A DNA stretch of 50,868 nt from Gallionellaceae bacterium (lineage in GTDB: Bacteria; Pseudomonadota; Gammaproteobacteria; Burkholderiales; Gallionellaceae), in NCBI GenBank assembly GCA_006218055.1, contig VBWD01000009.1, positions 1 to 50,868 of the forward strand, written 5' to 3'. Below the pieces are notes generated by a model. The model made no database searches, was not told the DNA's origin, and saw only the letters and a program-made list of their open reading frames with translations. The position numbers and the translations under genes are program-made. Positions 26,772 through 35,016 of this stretch are shown here, piece after piece; the stretch's first letter is position 1, and each line of letters opens with the position of its first letter.

Positions 26772-29603
26772 ATGAAGACATTGTTGCTGGTGGATGGCTC
26801 GTCCTATCTGTATCGTGCTTTCCACGCCATGCCTGACTTGCGCAGTCCGCAAGGCGAGCCGACGGGTGCTATCCAAGGCGTGCTCAACATGCTGAAAAAA
26901 TTACGCAGCGACTTTCCGGCGGATTATAGCGCCTGTGTGTTCGACGCGAAGGGCAAGACGTTTCGTGACGACTGGTATCCCGAGTACAAAGCCAATCGTC
27001 CCTCCATGCCGGACGACCTGCGTGCGCAGATCCAACCGCTGCATGAGCTGGTCGCCGCAGCAGGCTGGAACATCCTCATGGTGGATGGCGTGGAAGCGGA
27101 TGACGTCATCGGCACGCTGGCACAGCAGGCGTCGAACAATGGCGCGCGCTGCATCGTTTCTACCGGCGACAAAGACCTCACGCAACTGGTGAATACCAAC
27201 GTCACTTTAGTTAACACCATGAGTAACGAGATCATGGATGAGGCGGGTGTACTGGCGAAGTTTGGTGTGCCGCCCAATCGTATCGTGGATTACCTCACAC
27301 TGGTGGGGGATGCCGTGGACAACGTGCCGGGCGTGAACAAGTGCGGCCCCAAGACGGCGGTGAAATGGCTCACCCAATACGATTCGCTGGATGGAGTGAT
27401 CGCCAATGCAAAAGACGTCGGCGGTGCGGTGGGTGAGAACCTGCGCGCCGCCTTGGATTGGTTGCCGCAGGGGCGCAAGTTGGTCACCGTGAAATGTGAC
27501 GTGGCGTTGGATAAACGCTATGACGAATTGACAGCGCCTGAGGAAGACAAAGTTAAATTGAAAGCGATGTTCGAGCGCTATGGTTTCCGCACCATGTTGC
27601 GCGAACTTTCAAATTCCACTGTTTCGCTCCCTCTCCCATCGGGGGAGGGCTGGGGTGGGGGGACACTCTTTCAACAAAGCGCTGAAGTCAAAAGCCCCCT
27701 CCCCCGTGGGGCGAGGGAGTTAGATCAGCGCCAATTCGAACAAGCCGAACTCCCTTCAACCACCAACGACACCTCGCACTACGAATCCATCCGCACCGAA
27801 GCGCAATTAGATGAGTGGTTAGAAAAGCTGATGTCAGCATCGCTGGTGAGCTTGGACACCGAGACCACCGGCCTCGATCCGATGGCTTCTCAGTTGGTGG
27901 GTATCTCCTTCAGCATAGAGGCACATCAGGCTGCCTATCTGCCTTTGGCGCATCACTACCCGGGCGCCCCTGACCAAGTGAAGCTTGAACATGCGCTACA
28001 GAAACTCAAGCCATGGTTGGAAAGTGCGGCGCACAAGAAGCTGGGGCAGAATCTCAAATACGACCAGCACATCTTCGCCAATCATGGCATCGCACTCCGC
28101 GGTATTGCCGAAGACACTTTGTTGCAATCCTATGTGCTGGAGTCGCATAAACCGCATGAGATGGGCAACCTTGCCTTGCGTCACTTGGGGCTGGCGACGG
28201 TGAGCTACACCGATGTGGTGGGCAAAGGCGCGAAGCAGATCGGTTTCGACCAGGTCGATCTTGACACCGCCACCCGCTACGCCGCAGAAGATGCCGACAT
28301 AACACTGCAACTGTACCAGACCTTGTCGCCACAACTGGAAGGGCGCTTGACCGAGGTGTACCGTGACATCGAGATGCCGGTGCGCGAAGTGCTGTTCAAG
28401 ATGGAACGCAACGGCGTACTCATCGACAGCGTGAAGCTATCGCGCCAGAGCCACGAGCTGGGAGAGAAGCTGATGTCCATCGAAGCACAAGCGTTCGAGA
28501 TGGCGGGCCAACCGTTCAACCTTGCTTCGCCCAAGCAACTGCAAGAGATCCTGTTCGACAAGCTTGGCATCCCCTCCAAGAAGAAGACCGCCACAGGTTC
28601 GCGCTCTACCGATGAAGAGGTGCTGCAAGAACTGGCTTTGGACTACCCGCTGCCGAAGCTGCTGCTTGAGCATCGCGGCATGGCTAAGCTCAAATCCACT
28701 TATACCGACAAGTTACCTTTGATGGTGAATCAAAAGACAGGCCGTGTGCACACCAGTTACTCGCAGGCCGTCGCGGTGACCGGGCGCTTGGCCTCTACCG
28801 ACCCTAACTTGCAGAACATTCCCGTGCGTACCGCCGAAGGTCGCCGCATCCGAGAAGCGTTCATCGCACCGGCCGGTTCGCGCATCGTCTCTGCCGACTA
28901 TTCGCAGATCGAGCTGCGCATCATGGCGCACCTGTCGGGTGATGAAGGTCTGCTCAAGGCTTTCGCCAATGGTGAAGACATCCACCGTGCCACCGCCGCC
29001 GAAGTGTTCGGCGTGGCGCTGGATGCAGTCAGCAGCGAACAGCGCCGCTATGCCAAGGTCATCAATTTCGGCCTCATCTACGGTATGTCGGCTTATGGTT
29101 TGGCCTCGCAACTCAACATTGAGAACAGCGCCGCCAAGCAATACATCGACCTCTACTTCGCGCGTTACCCCGGCGTGAAGCGCTATATGGATAGCACGCG
29201 CGAACAAGCCAAAGCGCATGGTTACGTCGAGACATGGTTCGGCCGCCGCCTATGGCTACCCGAGATCAACGGTGCCAACGGAATGAGAAGACAAGCCGCC
29301 GAACGCGCTGCCATCAACGCGCCGATGCAAGGCACGGCCGCCGACCTCATCAAACTCGCGATGATCGCCGTGCAAGATTGGTTGGAAAACGAGCCATCGG
29401 CGAGTTTCGAGGGACGGCCAAAAGAAAAGCTACAAACCAAACTCATCATGCAAGTACACGATGAATTGATACTCGAAGTGCCTGAAGCTGAATTGGCTTT
29501 AGTGAAAGAGAAGCTGCGCGAATTGATGTGCAATGTGGCGCAGTTGAAAGTGCCGCTAGAAGTGGGGCTGGGAGAGGGAGCGAATTGGGATGAGGCGCAT
29601 TGA
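26772..29603 (+). CDS. polA: DNA polymerase I, with an in-frame repeat in a linker
   Basis: A 943-residue family A polymerase for Okazaki fragment processing and repair. Domain order: 5'-3' exonuclease (1-about 285; VDGSSYLYRAFHA, GVEADDVIGTLA), 3'-5' exonuclease (about 335-530; SLDTETTGLDP with the catalytic Asp and Glu, YAAEDADITLQL), polymerase (about 530-943; motif A VSADYSQIELRIMAHLSGD, motif B RRYAKVINFGLIYGMSAYG, motif C MQVHDELILEVPE). Proofreading residues look intact. Odd: residues 286-316 are encoded by a palindromic repeat inserted exactly in the linker between the two exonuclease domains. The ATG at 26772 (MKTLLLVDGSSYL) is chosen over an upstream in-frame start. Confidence 0.97.
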   Translation: MKTLLLVDGSSYLYRAFHAMPDLRSPQGEPTGAIQGVLNMLKKLRSDFPADYSACVFDAKGKTFRDDWYPEYKANRPSMPDDLRAQIQPLHELVAAAGWNILMVDGVEADDVIGTLAQQASNNGARCIVSTGDKDLTQLVNTNVTLVNTMSNEIMDEAGVLAKFGVPPNRIVDYLTLVGDAVDNVPGVNKCGPKTAVKWLTQYDSLDGVIANAKDVGGAVGENLRAALDWLPQGRKLVTVKCDVALDKRYDELTAPEEDKVKLKAMFERYGFRTMLRELSNSTVSLPLPSGEGWGGGTLFQQSAEVKSPLPRGARELDQRQFEQAELPSTTNDTSHYESIRTEAQLDEWLEKLMSASLVSLDTETTGLDPMASQLVGISFSIEAHQAAYLPLAHHYPGAPDQVKLEHALQKLKPWLESAAHKKLGQNLKYDQHIFANHGIALRGIAEDTLLQSYVLESHKPHEMGNLALRHLGLATVSYTDVVGKGAKQIGFDQVDLDTATRYAAEDADITLQLYQTLSPQLEGRLTEVYRDIEMPVREVLFKMERNGVLIDSVKLSRQSHELGEKLMSIEAQAFEMAGQPFNLASPKQLQEILFDKLGIPSKKKTATGSRSTDEEVLQELALDYPLPKLLLEHRGMAKLKSTYTDKLPLMVNQKTGRVHTSYSQAVAVTGRLASTDPNLQNIPVRTAEGRRIREAFIAPAGSRIVSADYSQIELRIMAHLSGDEGLLKAFANGEDIHRATAAEVFGVALDAVSSEQRRYAKVINFGLIYGMSAYGLASQLNIENSAAKQYIDLYFARYPGVKRYMDSTREQAKAHGYVETWFGRRLWLPEINGANGMRRQAAERAAINAPMQGTAADLIKLAMIAVQDWLENEPSASFEGRPKEKLQTKLIMQVHDELILEVPEAELALVKEKLRELMCNVAQLKVPLEVGLGEGANWDEAH
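27627..27719. repeat. Inverted-repeat element in frame within polA
   Basis: Two near-identical inverted arms, 27627-27653 (CTCCCTCTCCCATCGGGGGA...) and 27693-27719 (GCCCCCTCCCCCGTGGGGCG...), flank a loop of about 39 bases. The element is 93 bases, a multiple of three, with no stop codon in the polA frame. It encodes 31 residues of Ser/Pro/Gly-rich linker. Single-arm relatives lie between genes at 3137-3186 and 25601-25648. Confidence 0.8.
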
Positions 29604-29655
29604 TACTGTCCGCAGCGAATACAATGCAGCCCCTTTTATCTAACCATGCCTCCTT

Positions 29656-30372
29656 ATGACTGAACCCATCCGTCTCGCCAAGCGCCTCGTTGAGTTAAAG
29701 CAATGCTCTCGTCGTGAGGCGGAGTTGTACATTACGGGCGGCTGGGTGAGTGTGGACGGGGTGGTGGTGGAAGAGCCGCAGTTCATGGTGTCTGAACAGA
29801 CGGTGGAGTTGCACCCTGATGCCAAGCTCACACCGCTCCCCCCTGTGTCGATACTGTTCCACCAACCCCCTGGTGTGGAGATGACTGCCGACTACCTTCG
29901 GCAGCTGATCTGCGCCGATACGCGTTCATCCGAAGATCATTCGGGTATCCGTTCGCTCAAACAGCATTTGCTGCATCTGACTCATTGTTTGCCGTTGCAA
30001 GCAGGGGCGAGCGGCTTGGCGGTGCTGACACAGGATTTTCGTGTGTCACGCAAATTGACTGACGATGCAAACACCATCGAGCAAGAATACGTGGTAGAGG
30101 TGTCGGGAGAGTTGTCACCTGAAGGCCTTCAATCGCTGAATCACGGACTCAGTTACAACGGCAAGCCGCTAGCACCGGCAAAGGTGAGCTGGCAGAACGA
30201 GACGCGTTTGCGTTTTGCTTTGAAGGGCGTGCAGCCCGGCCAGATCATGCACATGTGTCGCAGCGTGGACTTGGAGGTGAAACTGATGAAGCGATTGCGC
30301 ATCGGACGTGTATCGATGTCGAAACTGGCGCAGGGGCAGTGGCGCTACATGGCGGGGTATGAAAGGTTCTGA
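29656..30372 (+). CDS. S4-domain pseudouridine-synthase-like protein, catalytic Asp absent
   Basis: A 238-residue protein with the layout of RsuA/RluB-family rRNA pseudouridine synthases. It has an N-terminal S4 RNA-binding domain (about 4-55, IRLAKRLVELKQCSRREAEL and GGWVSVDGVVV), then a synthase-like domain with ILFHQPPGVEM (compare the usual NKPxG) and EYVVEVSGELSPE. The catalytic motif GRLDxxTSGL is replaced by LPLQAGASGLAVLTQD, with Q115 where the essential Asp should be. It may therefore bind RNA without modifying it, or use another residue. The C-terminal GQIMHMCRSVDLEVKLMKRLRIG is otherwise normal for the family. It follows polA by 52 bases; TACAAT at 29619-29624 could serve as a -10 box. 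Confidence 0.82.
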   Translation: MTEPIRLAKRLVELKQCSRREAELYITGGWVSVDGVVVEEPQFMVSEQTVELHPDAKLTPLPPVSILFHQPPGVEMTADYLRQLICADTRSSEDHSGIRSLKQHLLHLTHCLPLQAGASGLAVLTQDFRVSRKLTDDANTIEQEYVVEVSGELSPEGLQSLNHGLSYNGKPLAPAKVSWQNETRLRFALKGVQPGQIMHMCRSVDLEVKLMKRLRIGRVSMSKLAQGQWRYMAGYERF

Positions 30373-30381
30373 CGGATGTTC

Positions 30382-30834
30382 TTATCTAAACAGTCGCTTC
30401 AATGAACTGAACCATCCACGTCCTTCTTTTTGTCCGCTACGTTGCGATTGGCGCACGTAGATGGCGTAGTCGGCGTCCTCCCCTTTTATATGGCTCACCA
30501 AGGTCGCTCTAAGGAAGGGAACAGCTTCTTTGACGACGTACTCACCATTTTCAGCGCGTTGATGTAAAACCAAGCATTGGTTGATGATAAGTTCGTGCGA
30601 GAGCTTGTGCATCTTGTACAGGGGGAAGCCGGATTGTTTCAGCAGGTCTTCTTCGTGCGCGCAGTGGAACACCTTGAATTCGATCAGCTCCGTTAGTAGC
30701 TTGTTTGCGACGTTTATCTCGCCGTGTATGTGTGCGTCATTCAGCTCATTGAAAAGGCTGACGATGTGACGATGCTGTTCGTCGATAGATTCGATACCGA
30801 TGTTCAGGTCGTCGGTCCAGTTGATGTTTGACAT
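30382..30834 (-). CDS. Bacteriohemerythrin, first of two
   Basis: A 150-residue hemerythrin-fold protein with a di-iron, oxygen-binding four-helix bundle. All ligands are recognisable: H21 (DEQH), H57 and E61 (HCAHEE), H76 and H80 (KMHKLSHE), H115 and D120 (SHIKGEDADY). Such proteins bind or deliver O2, or sense it in microaerophiles. The C-terminal tail GWFSSLKRLFR is amphipathic and basic, and a very similar tail ends the neighbouring paralogue, perhaps a membrane or partner contact. The start is the ATG at 30832-30834 (MSNINWTDDLNIGIE). It is the second of two tandem genes, 198 bases downstream of its paralogue, with a stem-loop between them. Confidence 0.92.
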   Translation of the reverse strand: MSNINWTDDLNIGIESIDEQHRHIVSLFNELNDAHIHGEINVANKLLTELIEFKVFHCAHEEDLLKQSGFPLYKMHKLSHELIINQCLVLHQRAENGEYVVKEAVPFLRATLVSHIKGEDADYAIYVRQSQRSGQKEGRGWFSSLKRLFR

Positions 30835-31001
30835 GCGCGTTCCCCTACGTGCGTGATTTGCGGCAACGACGCACATAACATGCGAGCGTCACCCGCTTGA
30901 ATTCAGCAATGTCTATGCCAGCGCTGCCACCCGCAGGGATGGGTGTTTCAAAGATTAGAGGGTGTGCGGCTGTCGAAGATGTGCCAATCGTCGACGAATA
31001 T

Positions 31002-31027
31002 CAGACGGGCGAGAGTGCGCCCGTCTG
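31002..31027 (-). terminator. Stem-loop after the upstream bacteriohemerythrin gene
   Basis: A perfect 10-bp GC-rich stem (CAGACGGGCG / CGCCCGTCTG, loop AGAGTG) begins 5 bases past the stop codon of the 31033-31497 gene. The trailing minus-strand sequence has only a weak T content (ATATTCG). It probably separates the two hemerythrin transcripts. Confidence 0.6.
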
Positions 31028-31032
31028 TAGGT

Positions 31033-31497
31033 TCAACCAAAGAACTTTTTGAGTGCACTACCCAGCCAGCCACCGGTTGGTTCCTCGGCTTTGGCCTCAA
31101 TCCCCAAATTTTTGACGACATATTCAACGTAATCCGCGTCATCGCCTTTGATGTGGTTGATGAGCCAGATCTTTAGCATGGAGAGGATCTCAGGTGCGAC
31201 ATCCTCGCCTTTTTCCGCGCGTTGTAGGAATTCACCAACACGCTTGGTGAAGATCTCATGCACGCGCTTGTGCGCTTTGAAGAAGGGATAGCCTGATTTC
31301 TCAATCAATTCTTCCTCGAAGCTGAAATGTGAAAGTGTGTAATCGATAAGTTCGTCCAAGACGTGTTTCACGCCTTTTTGATCACCCTCAGCAATTGCGG
31401 TGTTCAGCTCGTTGAGGTATTCAACGAGGCGACGGTGTTGTTTGTCGATGACCTCAATGCCCGTGTTCAGGTCATTAGACCAGTGCAGGTATGCCAT
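31033..31497 (-). CDS. Bacteriohemerythrin, second of two
   Basis: A 154-residue paralogue of the neighbouring hemerythrin, with the same ligand set: DKQH, HFSFEEEL, KAHKRVHE and NHIKGDDADY. The N-terminal YLHWSNDLNTGIEVID and the C-terminal GWLGSALKKFFG (amphipathic, basic) match the pattern of the pair. The ATG at 31495-31497 has a strong GGAGGGG ribosome-binding site. It is divergent from the VanZ-type gene. Expression is probably independent of the downstream copy because of the intervening hairpin. Oxygen storage, delivery or sensing are all plausible. Confidence 0.92.
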   Translation of the reverse strand: MAYLHWSNDLNTGIEVIDKQHRRLVEYLNELNTAIAEGDQKGVKHVLDELIDYTLSHFSFEEELIEKSGYPFFKAHKRVHEIFTKRVGEFLQRAEKGEDVAPEILSMLKIWLINHIKGDDADYVEYVVKNLGIEAKAEEPTGGWLGSALKKFFG

Positions 31498-31609
31498 AAT
31501 CCCCTCCAAAGTAAATCTAGTTTTTATATGCGACTAAGGGCGCATTCTTTCTTACCCTTACCGAGTCGTCAATCGAAATGAGTCCTACTGTTCCATTAAG
31601 GTTTGAGTT

Positions 31610-32686
31610 GTGAGCGAACTCCAAGCCACTATTCGCCGTTCCCTCTTGCGCCGCTATCTGTTGGTGGGATATGTGCTGATGATTGTTTATGCAAGCCTTT
31701 CTCCATTTTCGGGCTGGCAAGAGCAAGGGCTCGACTTCCTCGAGGTACTCTCATCCCCTATCGGGCAGACCTACACTGCGTTCGATGCCATCACCAATTG
31801 CTTGGCCTATCTGCCGCTCGGCATGTTGCTGGCGTTGACCTTGCGTACTTATGTCGCTGGATGGCGCAGTTTGTTCATCACCGTCATCGGGGCGATGTTG
31901 CTGTCCTTGCTGCTGGAATATCTGCAGATGTATTTGCCCAGTCGTATCAGTTCGAATGCAGATGTCCTGACCAATACCTTCGGCGCGCTGGTGGGCGGCA
32001 TGTTGGCGTTGGTGATCGCCCCGGCGCAATGGTTCGTACGAGCCACCCAATGGCGCATCGAACTTTTCCAACGCGGGCATGGCGTGGATTTTGGTTTAGC
32101 CTTGCTCATGTTGTGGATGTTCGCGCAAATCAATCCGACCCTGCCGATGCTGGGTAATGTGTTCATCACCGAGGCCGCGCACCGCATCTTCGTGGCTATG
32201 CCCGAAGAGCCTTTCAATCCTTGGTCGAGTGTCGCGGTCGCTCTCAATCTGTTGATGATCGGACTGCTTCTGCAGACCCTGTTGCGAGTGCGTCGTGATG
32301 CGGCCATCGCCTTGATGATCGTGTTGTGCGTGATCGCATTGGCGAAATTCATCGCCGCTGCTGTGCTGCTCAAATCGTGGGCGCTCATGTTGTGGCTGAA
32401 CAGCGAAGCGATGCTGGGCATCGTTTTGGGCATGTTGGCCTTGTGGGCGATGCACTCACTCCCCAGAGTTGCGCTTTTGTGGGGCACCGCGCTGGCGGCG
32501 CTGGTCTACCTCATGCTCGCACTGTGGGTACTCGATAGCGGCACCCCCTCTGCAGCGATGCGCCTGTATCATTGGCGTTACGGGCATCTGCTCAATTACA
32601 ACGGCATGTCGCAGATCGTATCCAGCATGTTCCCGCTATTGCTGATGGGCTATCTGTGGCGTGCGAGCAGACGGCGAACCAAGTGA
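31610..32686 (+). CDS. VanZ-family membrane protein
   Basis: A 358-residue polytopic membrane protein. The N-terminal VanZ domain (about 15-130) has FDAITNCLAYLPLGMLLAL and LLLEYLQMYLPSRISSNADVLTNT (in parts), with the polar residues conserved in the family. About five further hydrophobic helices (150-350) follow. VanZ was named for teicoplanin resistance, but most homologues are of unknown role, and resistance should not be inferred here. The start is a GTG at 31610 (MSELQATIRRSLL) with a TTGAG upstream. It leads a plus-strand run with the ferredoxin, hydrolase and ABC genes; the gap to the ferredoxin is 23 bases. Confidence 0.85.
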   Translation: MSELQATIRRSLLRRYLLVGYVLMIVYASLSPFSGWQEQGLDFLEVLSSPIGQTYTAFDAITNCLAYLPLGMLLALTLRTYVAGWRSLFITVIGAMLLSLLLEYLQMYLPSRISSNADVLTNTFGALVGGMLALVIAPAQWFVRATQWRIELFQRGHGVDFGLALLMLWMFAQINPTLPMLGNVFITEAAHRIFVAMPEEPFNPWSSVAVALNLLMIGLLLQTLLRVRRDAAIALMIVLCVIALAKFIAAAVLLKSWALMLWLNSEAMLGIVLGMLALWAMHSLPRVALLWGTALAALVYLMLALWVLDSGTPSAAMRLYHWRYGHLLNYNGMSQIVSSMFPLLLMGYLWRASRRRTK

Positions 32687-32709
32687 CCTTAAATAGCAAG
32701 GAATTAACG

Positions 32710-33021
32710 ATGAACTATTTTGATAAGCATGTGTTCTTCTGCACCAACCAGCGCGAGGATGGTGGCGACTGTTGCAATAATCACGGTGCGCAGAAAGCAC
32801 GCGACTATGTGAAGAACAAAGTCAAAGAGATGGGCCTCTCCAGTCGCCAGAACAAGATACGCATCAATTCGGCGGGGTGCATGGATCGTTGCGACGACGG
32901 TCCGGTGTTGGTGGTCTATCCCGAAGGCACTTGGTACACCTTCGTGGACGAGAGCGATCTGGACGAGATCATCGAATCGCATTTGAAGAACGGACAGGTC
33001 GTAGAGCGCCTGAAGATCTGA
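32710..33021 (+). CDS. Thioredoxin-like [2Fe-2S] ferredoxin
   Basis: A 103-residue thioredoxin-like [2Fe-2S] ferredoxin of the NuoE/Fdx4 type. Cysteines lie in HVFFCTNQREDGGDCC and in NSAGCMDRCDDGPVLVVYPEG; the pattern of two N-terminal and two C-terminal Cys supports one 2Fe-2S cluster. It is a soluble electron carrier of unknown partner. It has a good ribosome-binding site (AAGGAATTA). Its TGA overlaps the ATG of the alpha/beta hydrolase (TGATG), so the two are coupled. Confidence 0.9.
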   Translation: MNYFDKHVFFCTNQREDGGDCCNNHGAQKARDYVKNKVKEMGLSSRQNKIRINSAGCMDRCDDGPVLVVYPEGTWYTFVDESDLDEIIESHLKNGQVVERLKI

Positions 33022-33641
33022 TGGCCGCTGCACTGCAAAAGTTTTCGGTCGCGGGTGCTGCAGGACATCTTGAGGGTATCGTGCATGTGCCGGACGATAT
33101 TCCTTGCGCTATCGCCGTGGTGGCTCACCCCCTGCCAACCATGGGCGGTACCATGGAAAACAAGGTGGCGGTCATTCTGGCCAAGACCTTTGCCGAATTG
33201 GGATGCGCTACGTTGCGTTTCAATTTCCGAGGGGTGGGTGCGAGCGAGGGTGAGTTCACTGGCGGCGATGGCGAGGAGCAAGACCTCATCGCCGTCGCGC
33301 GCTACGCGCAAGAACAGTTCGGTGAAGAGCTACCGCTGATACTCTCTGGCTTCTCCTTCGGCGGTTACATTGCCGCGCGTGCGGCGCAGACGCTCAAACC
33401 GCAGCACCTTATTTTGGCGGGGCCGGCAGTGGGGCGCTTCGCCATGCCTGCGGTGTCGCCTGACACGCTGGTCATCCACGGTGAGCATGACGATGTTGTG
33501 CCCTTGGCGGATGCCTTCGAATGGGCACGTCCACAGCATCTTGCTATCGTGGTATTGCCGCAGGCCGACCATTACTTCCACGGACGCCTTACACAACTGC
33601 GTGACATCGTGCGCAAGCACTTCACTGGTGTGGTGTTGTGA
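33021..33641 (+). CDS. Alpha/beta hydrolase
   Basis: A 206-residue serine hydrolase fold. The nucleophile elbow is [11 protein letters not shown], the acid is in [16 protein letters not shown], and the catalytic His is in [12 protein letters not shown]. The N-terminal [19 protein letters not shown] and [14 protein letters not shown] match the short dienelactone-hydrolase-like family often annotated as 'alpha/beta hydrolase' in proteobacteria. The substrate is unknown. It overlaps both the ferredoxin gene upstream (1 base) and the ABC ATPase gene downstream (4 bases), so it sits in a tight operon. Confidence 0.9.
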   Translation: MAAALQKFSVAGAAGHLEGIVHVPDDIPCAIAVVAHPLPTMGGTMENKVAVILAKTFAELGCATLRFNFRGVGASEGEFTGGDGEEQDLIAVARYAQEQFGEELPLILSGFSFGGYIAARAAQTLKPQHLILAGPAVGRFAMPAVSPDTLVIHGEHDDVVPLADAFEWARPQHLAIVVLPQADHYFHGRLTQLRDIVRKHFTGVVL

Positions 33642-34552
33642 ATCCCGTCATCCAAGCCATCGGCCTGCAAAAATCCTACGGCGGCCACCGCGTGGTGGAT
33701 GGTCTTGATCTTTCTATCCGCAAGGGAGAATGCTTTGGTCTGCTCGGACCCAATGGCGCGGGCAAGACCACGACTCTGCGTATGTTGCTCGGCCTGATTG
33801 CACCCGATGCAGGACGTGCCATGTTGCTCGACCTGCCTGTTCCGCAAGCTGCACGCGAAGCACGCATCCGCGTCGGCGTCGTGCCGCAGATGGACAACCT
33901 CGATCCCGATTTCACGGTGGCGGAGAACCTGCTCGTGTATGGCCGCTACTTCGGCATGAAAGACAGCGAAGTCGAAGCGCGCATTCCCTCGTTGTTGGAA
34001 TTCGCCAGCCTCACCAGCAAGCGCGATGCGAAAGTGCCGACGCTCTCGGGCGGTATGAAGCGTCGCCTCACCTTGGCGCGTGCACTGGTGAACGACCCCG
34101 ATGTCATCTTTCTCGATGAACCCACCACAGGTCTTGATCCACAAGCCCGTCACCTCATCTGGCAACGTCTGCGTGCGCTCACGCAACAGGGCAAGACCTT
34201 GTTGCTCACCACGCACTTCATGGATGAGGCCGAGCGTTTGTGTCATCGTCTTGCGGTGATGGATAACGGCAAGCTCATCAGCCAAGGTTCGCCGCGCGAA
34301 CTGATCGAGCAGAACATCGAGCCGCAGGTGGTGGAGGTGTTCGGCGAGACATCGGGGCAATGGGCGAGCGAACATGCGGCGCACTATGCGCAGCGTTTCG
34401 AGGTGAGTGGTGAATCGGTGTTCTGTTATGTGCGTGATGCACAGCCGCTGGTCGCTCATCTGCAAGCGCAAACCGCGCTTCGATATCTGCATCGCCCTGC
34501 GAACTTGGAAGATGTGTTCCTGAAATTGACAGGAAGAGAGATGAGGGAATGA
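33638..34552 (+). CDS. ABC transporter ATP-binding protein, NodI-like
   Basis: A 304-residue ABC-2 type exporter ATPase. Walker A is [12 protein letters not shown], the signature is [13 protein letters not shown], Walker B is [13 protein letters not shown], and the H-loop is [10 protein letters not shown]. The extended C-terminal part (about 225-304) matches NodI-like proteins. It pairs with the NodJ-like permease two genes on. Named homologues export lipo-oligosaccharides in rhizobia, but general betaproteobacterial members have no known cargo. The start is a GTG at 33638 overlapping the hydrolase stop. Confidence 0.92.
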   Translation: MNPVIQAIGLQKSYGGHRVVDGLDLSIRKGECFGLLGPNGAGKTTTLRMLLGLIAPDAGRAMLLDLPVPQAAREARIRVGVVPQMDNLDPDFTVAENLLVYGRYFGMKDSEVEARIPSLLEFASLTSKRDAKVPTLSGGMKRRLTLARALVNDPDVIFLDEPTTGLDPQARHLIWQRLRALTQQGKTLLLTTHFMDEAERLCHRLAVMDNGKLISQGSPRELIEQNIEPQVVEVFGETSGQWASEHAAHYAQRFEVSGESVFCYVRDAQPLVAHLQAQTALRYLHRPANLEDVFLKLTGREMRE

Positions 34553-35016
34553 ATCTGATATTCCGCATGCTGTGGGTGATCATCATATCCAAGTTTCGCA
34601 GCCGCTTGGAAGTGGACAACTTCGTGAGTGTGTTGAATCTGCACGTGTTGCCCAACGACATCGACATCAACTTCCACATGAACAACGGGCGTTATCTGAC
34701 CATCTGCGATCTGAATCGTATCGATGTGTTCGCGCGCAGCGGGCTGCTGAAAGCCATGTTCAAACGCAATTGGATTCCCGTCATCGCCGAGCACACCATG
34801 ACGTACAAAAAACCCCTGAACATATTCGAGCGTTATGAAGTGAAGTTGGAAGTGATGAAGTGGGATGAGAAGTTCTTCTACATGCTGCATACATTCAAGG
34901 TGGGTGAGCGCATCGTGGCGGAAGGCACATCGAAGGGGTGTGTGTATGCGCGAGGAAAAGGGGTGGTCAGTCCCGCCGATGCCATCGCTGCTGTTGAGCA
35001 GGATAGAGCGAGATGA
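34549..35016 (+). CDS. Hot-dog fold acyl-CoA thioesterase-like protein
   Basis: A 155-residue hot-dog fold protein of the 4HBT/THEM6-like type. The core is [25 protein letters not shown], whose HMNNGRY is the family signature, followed by [25 protein letters not shown]. It probably hydrolyses an acyl-thioester. It overlaps the ATPase gene by 4 bases and the permease gene by 4 bases, so it lies physically between the two halves of an ABC exporter. That placement suggests a lipid- or acyl-linked cargo, but this is inference from position only. Confidence 0.88.
   Translation: MNLIFRMLWVIIISKFRSRLEVDNFVSVLNLHVLPNDIDINFHMNNGRYLTICDLNRIDVFARSGLLKAMFKRNWIPVIAEHTMTYKKPLNIFERYEVKLEVMKWDEKFFYMLHTFKVGERIVAEGTSKGCVYARGKGVVSPADAIAAVEQDRAR

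Noticed and set aside
31610-32686. Teicoplanin resistance gene vanZ
   Set aside because: Only the VanZ domain is shared; there is no van cluster, and most homologues have no link to glycopeptides.
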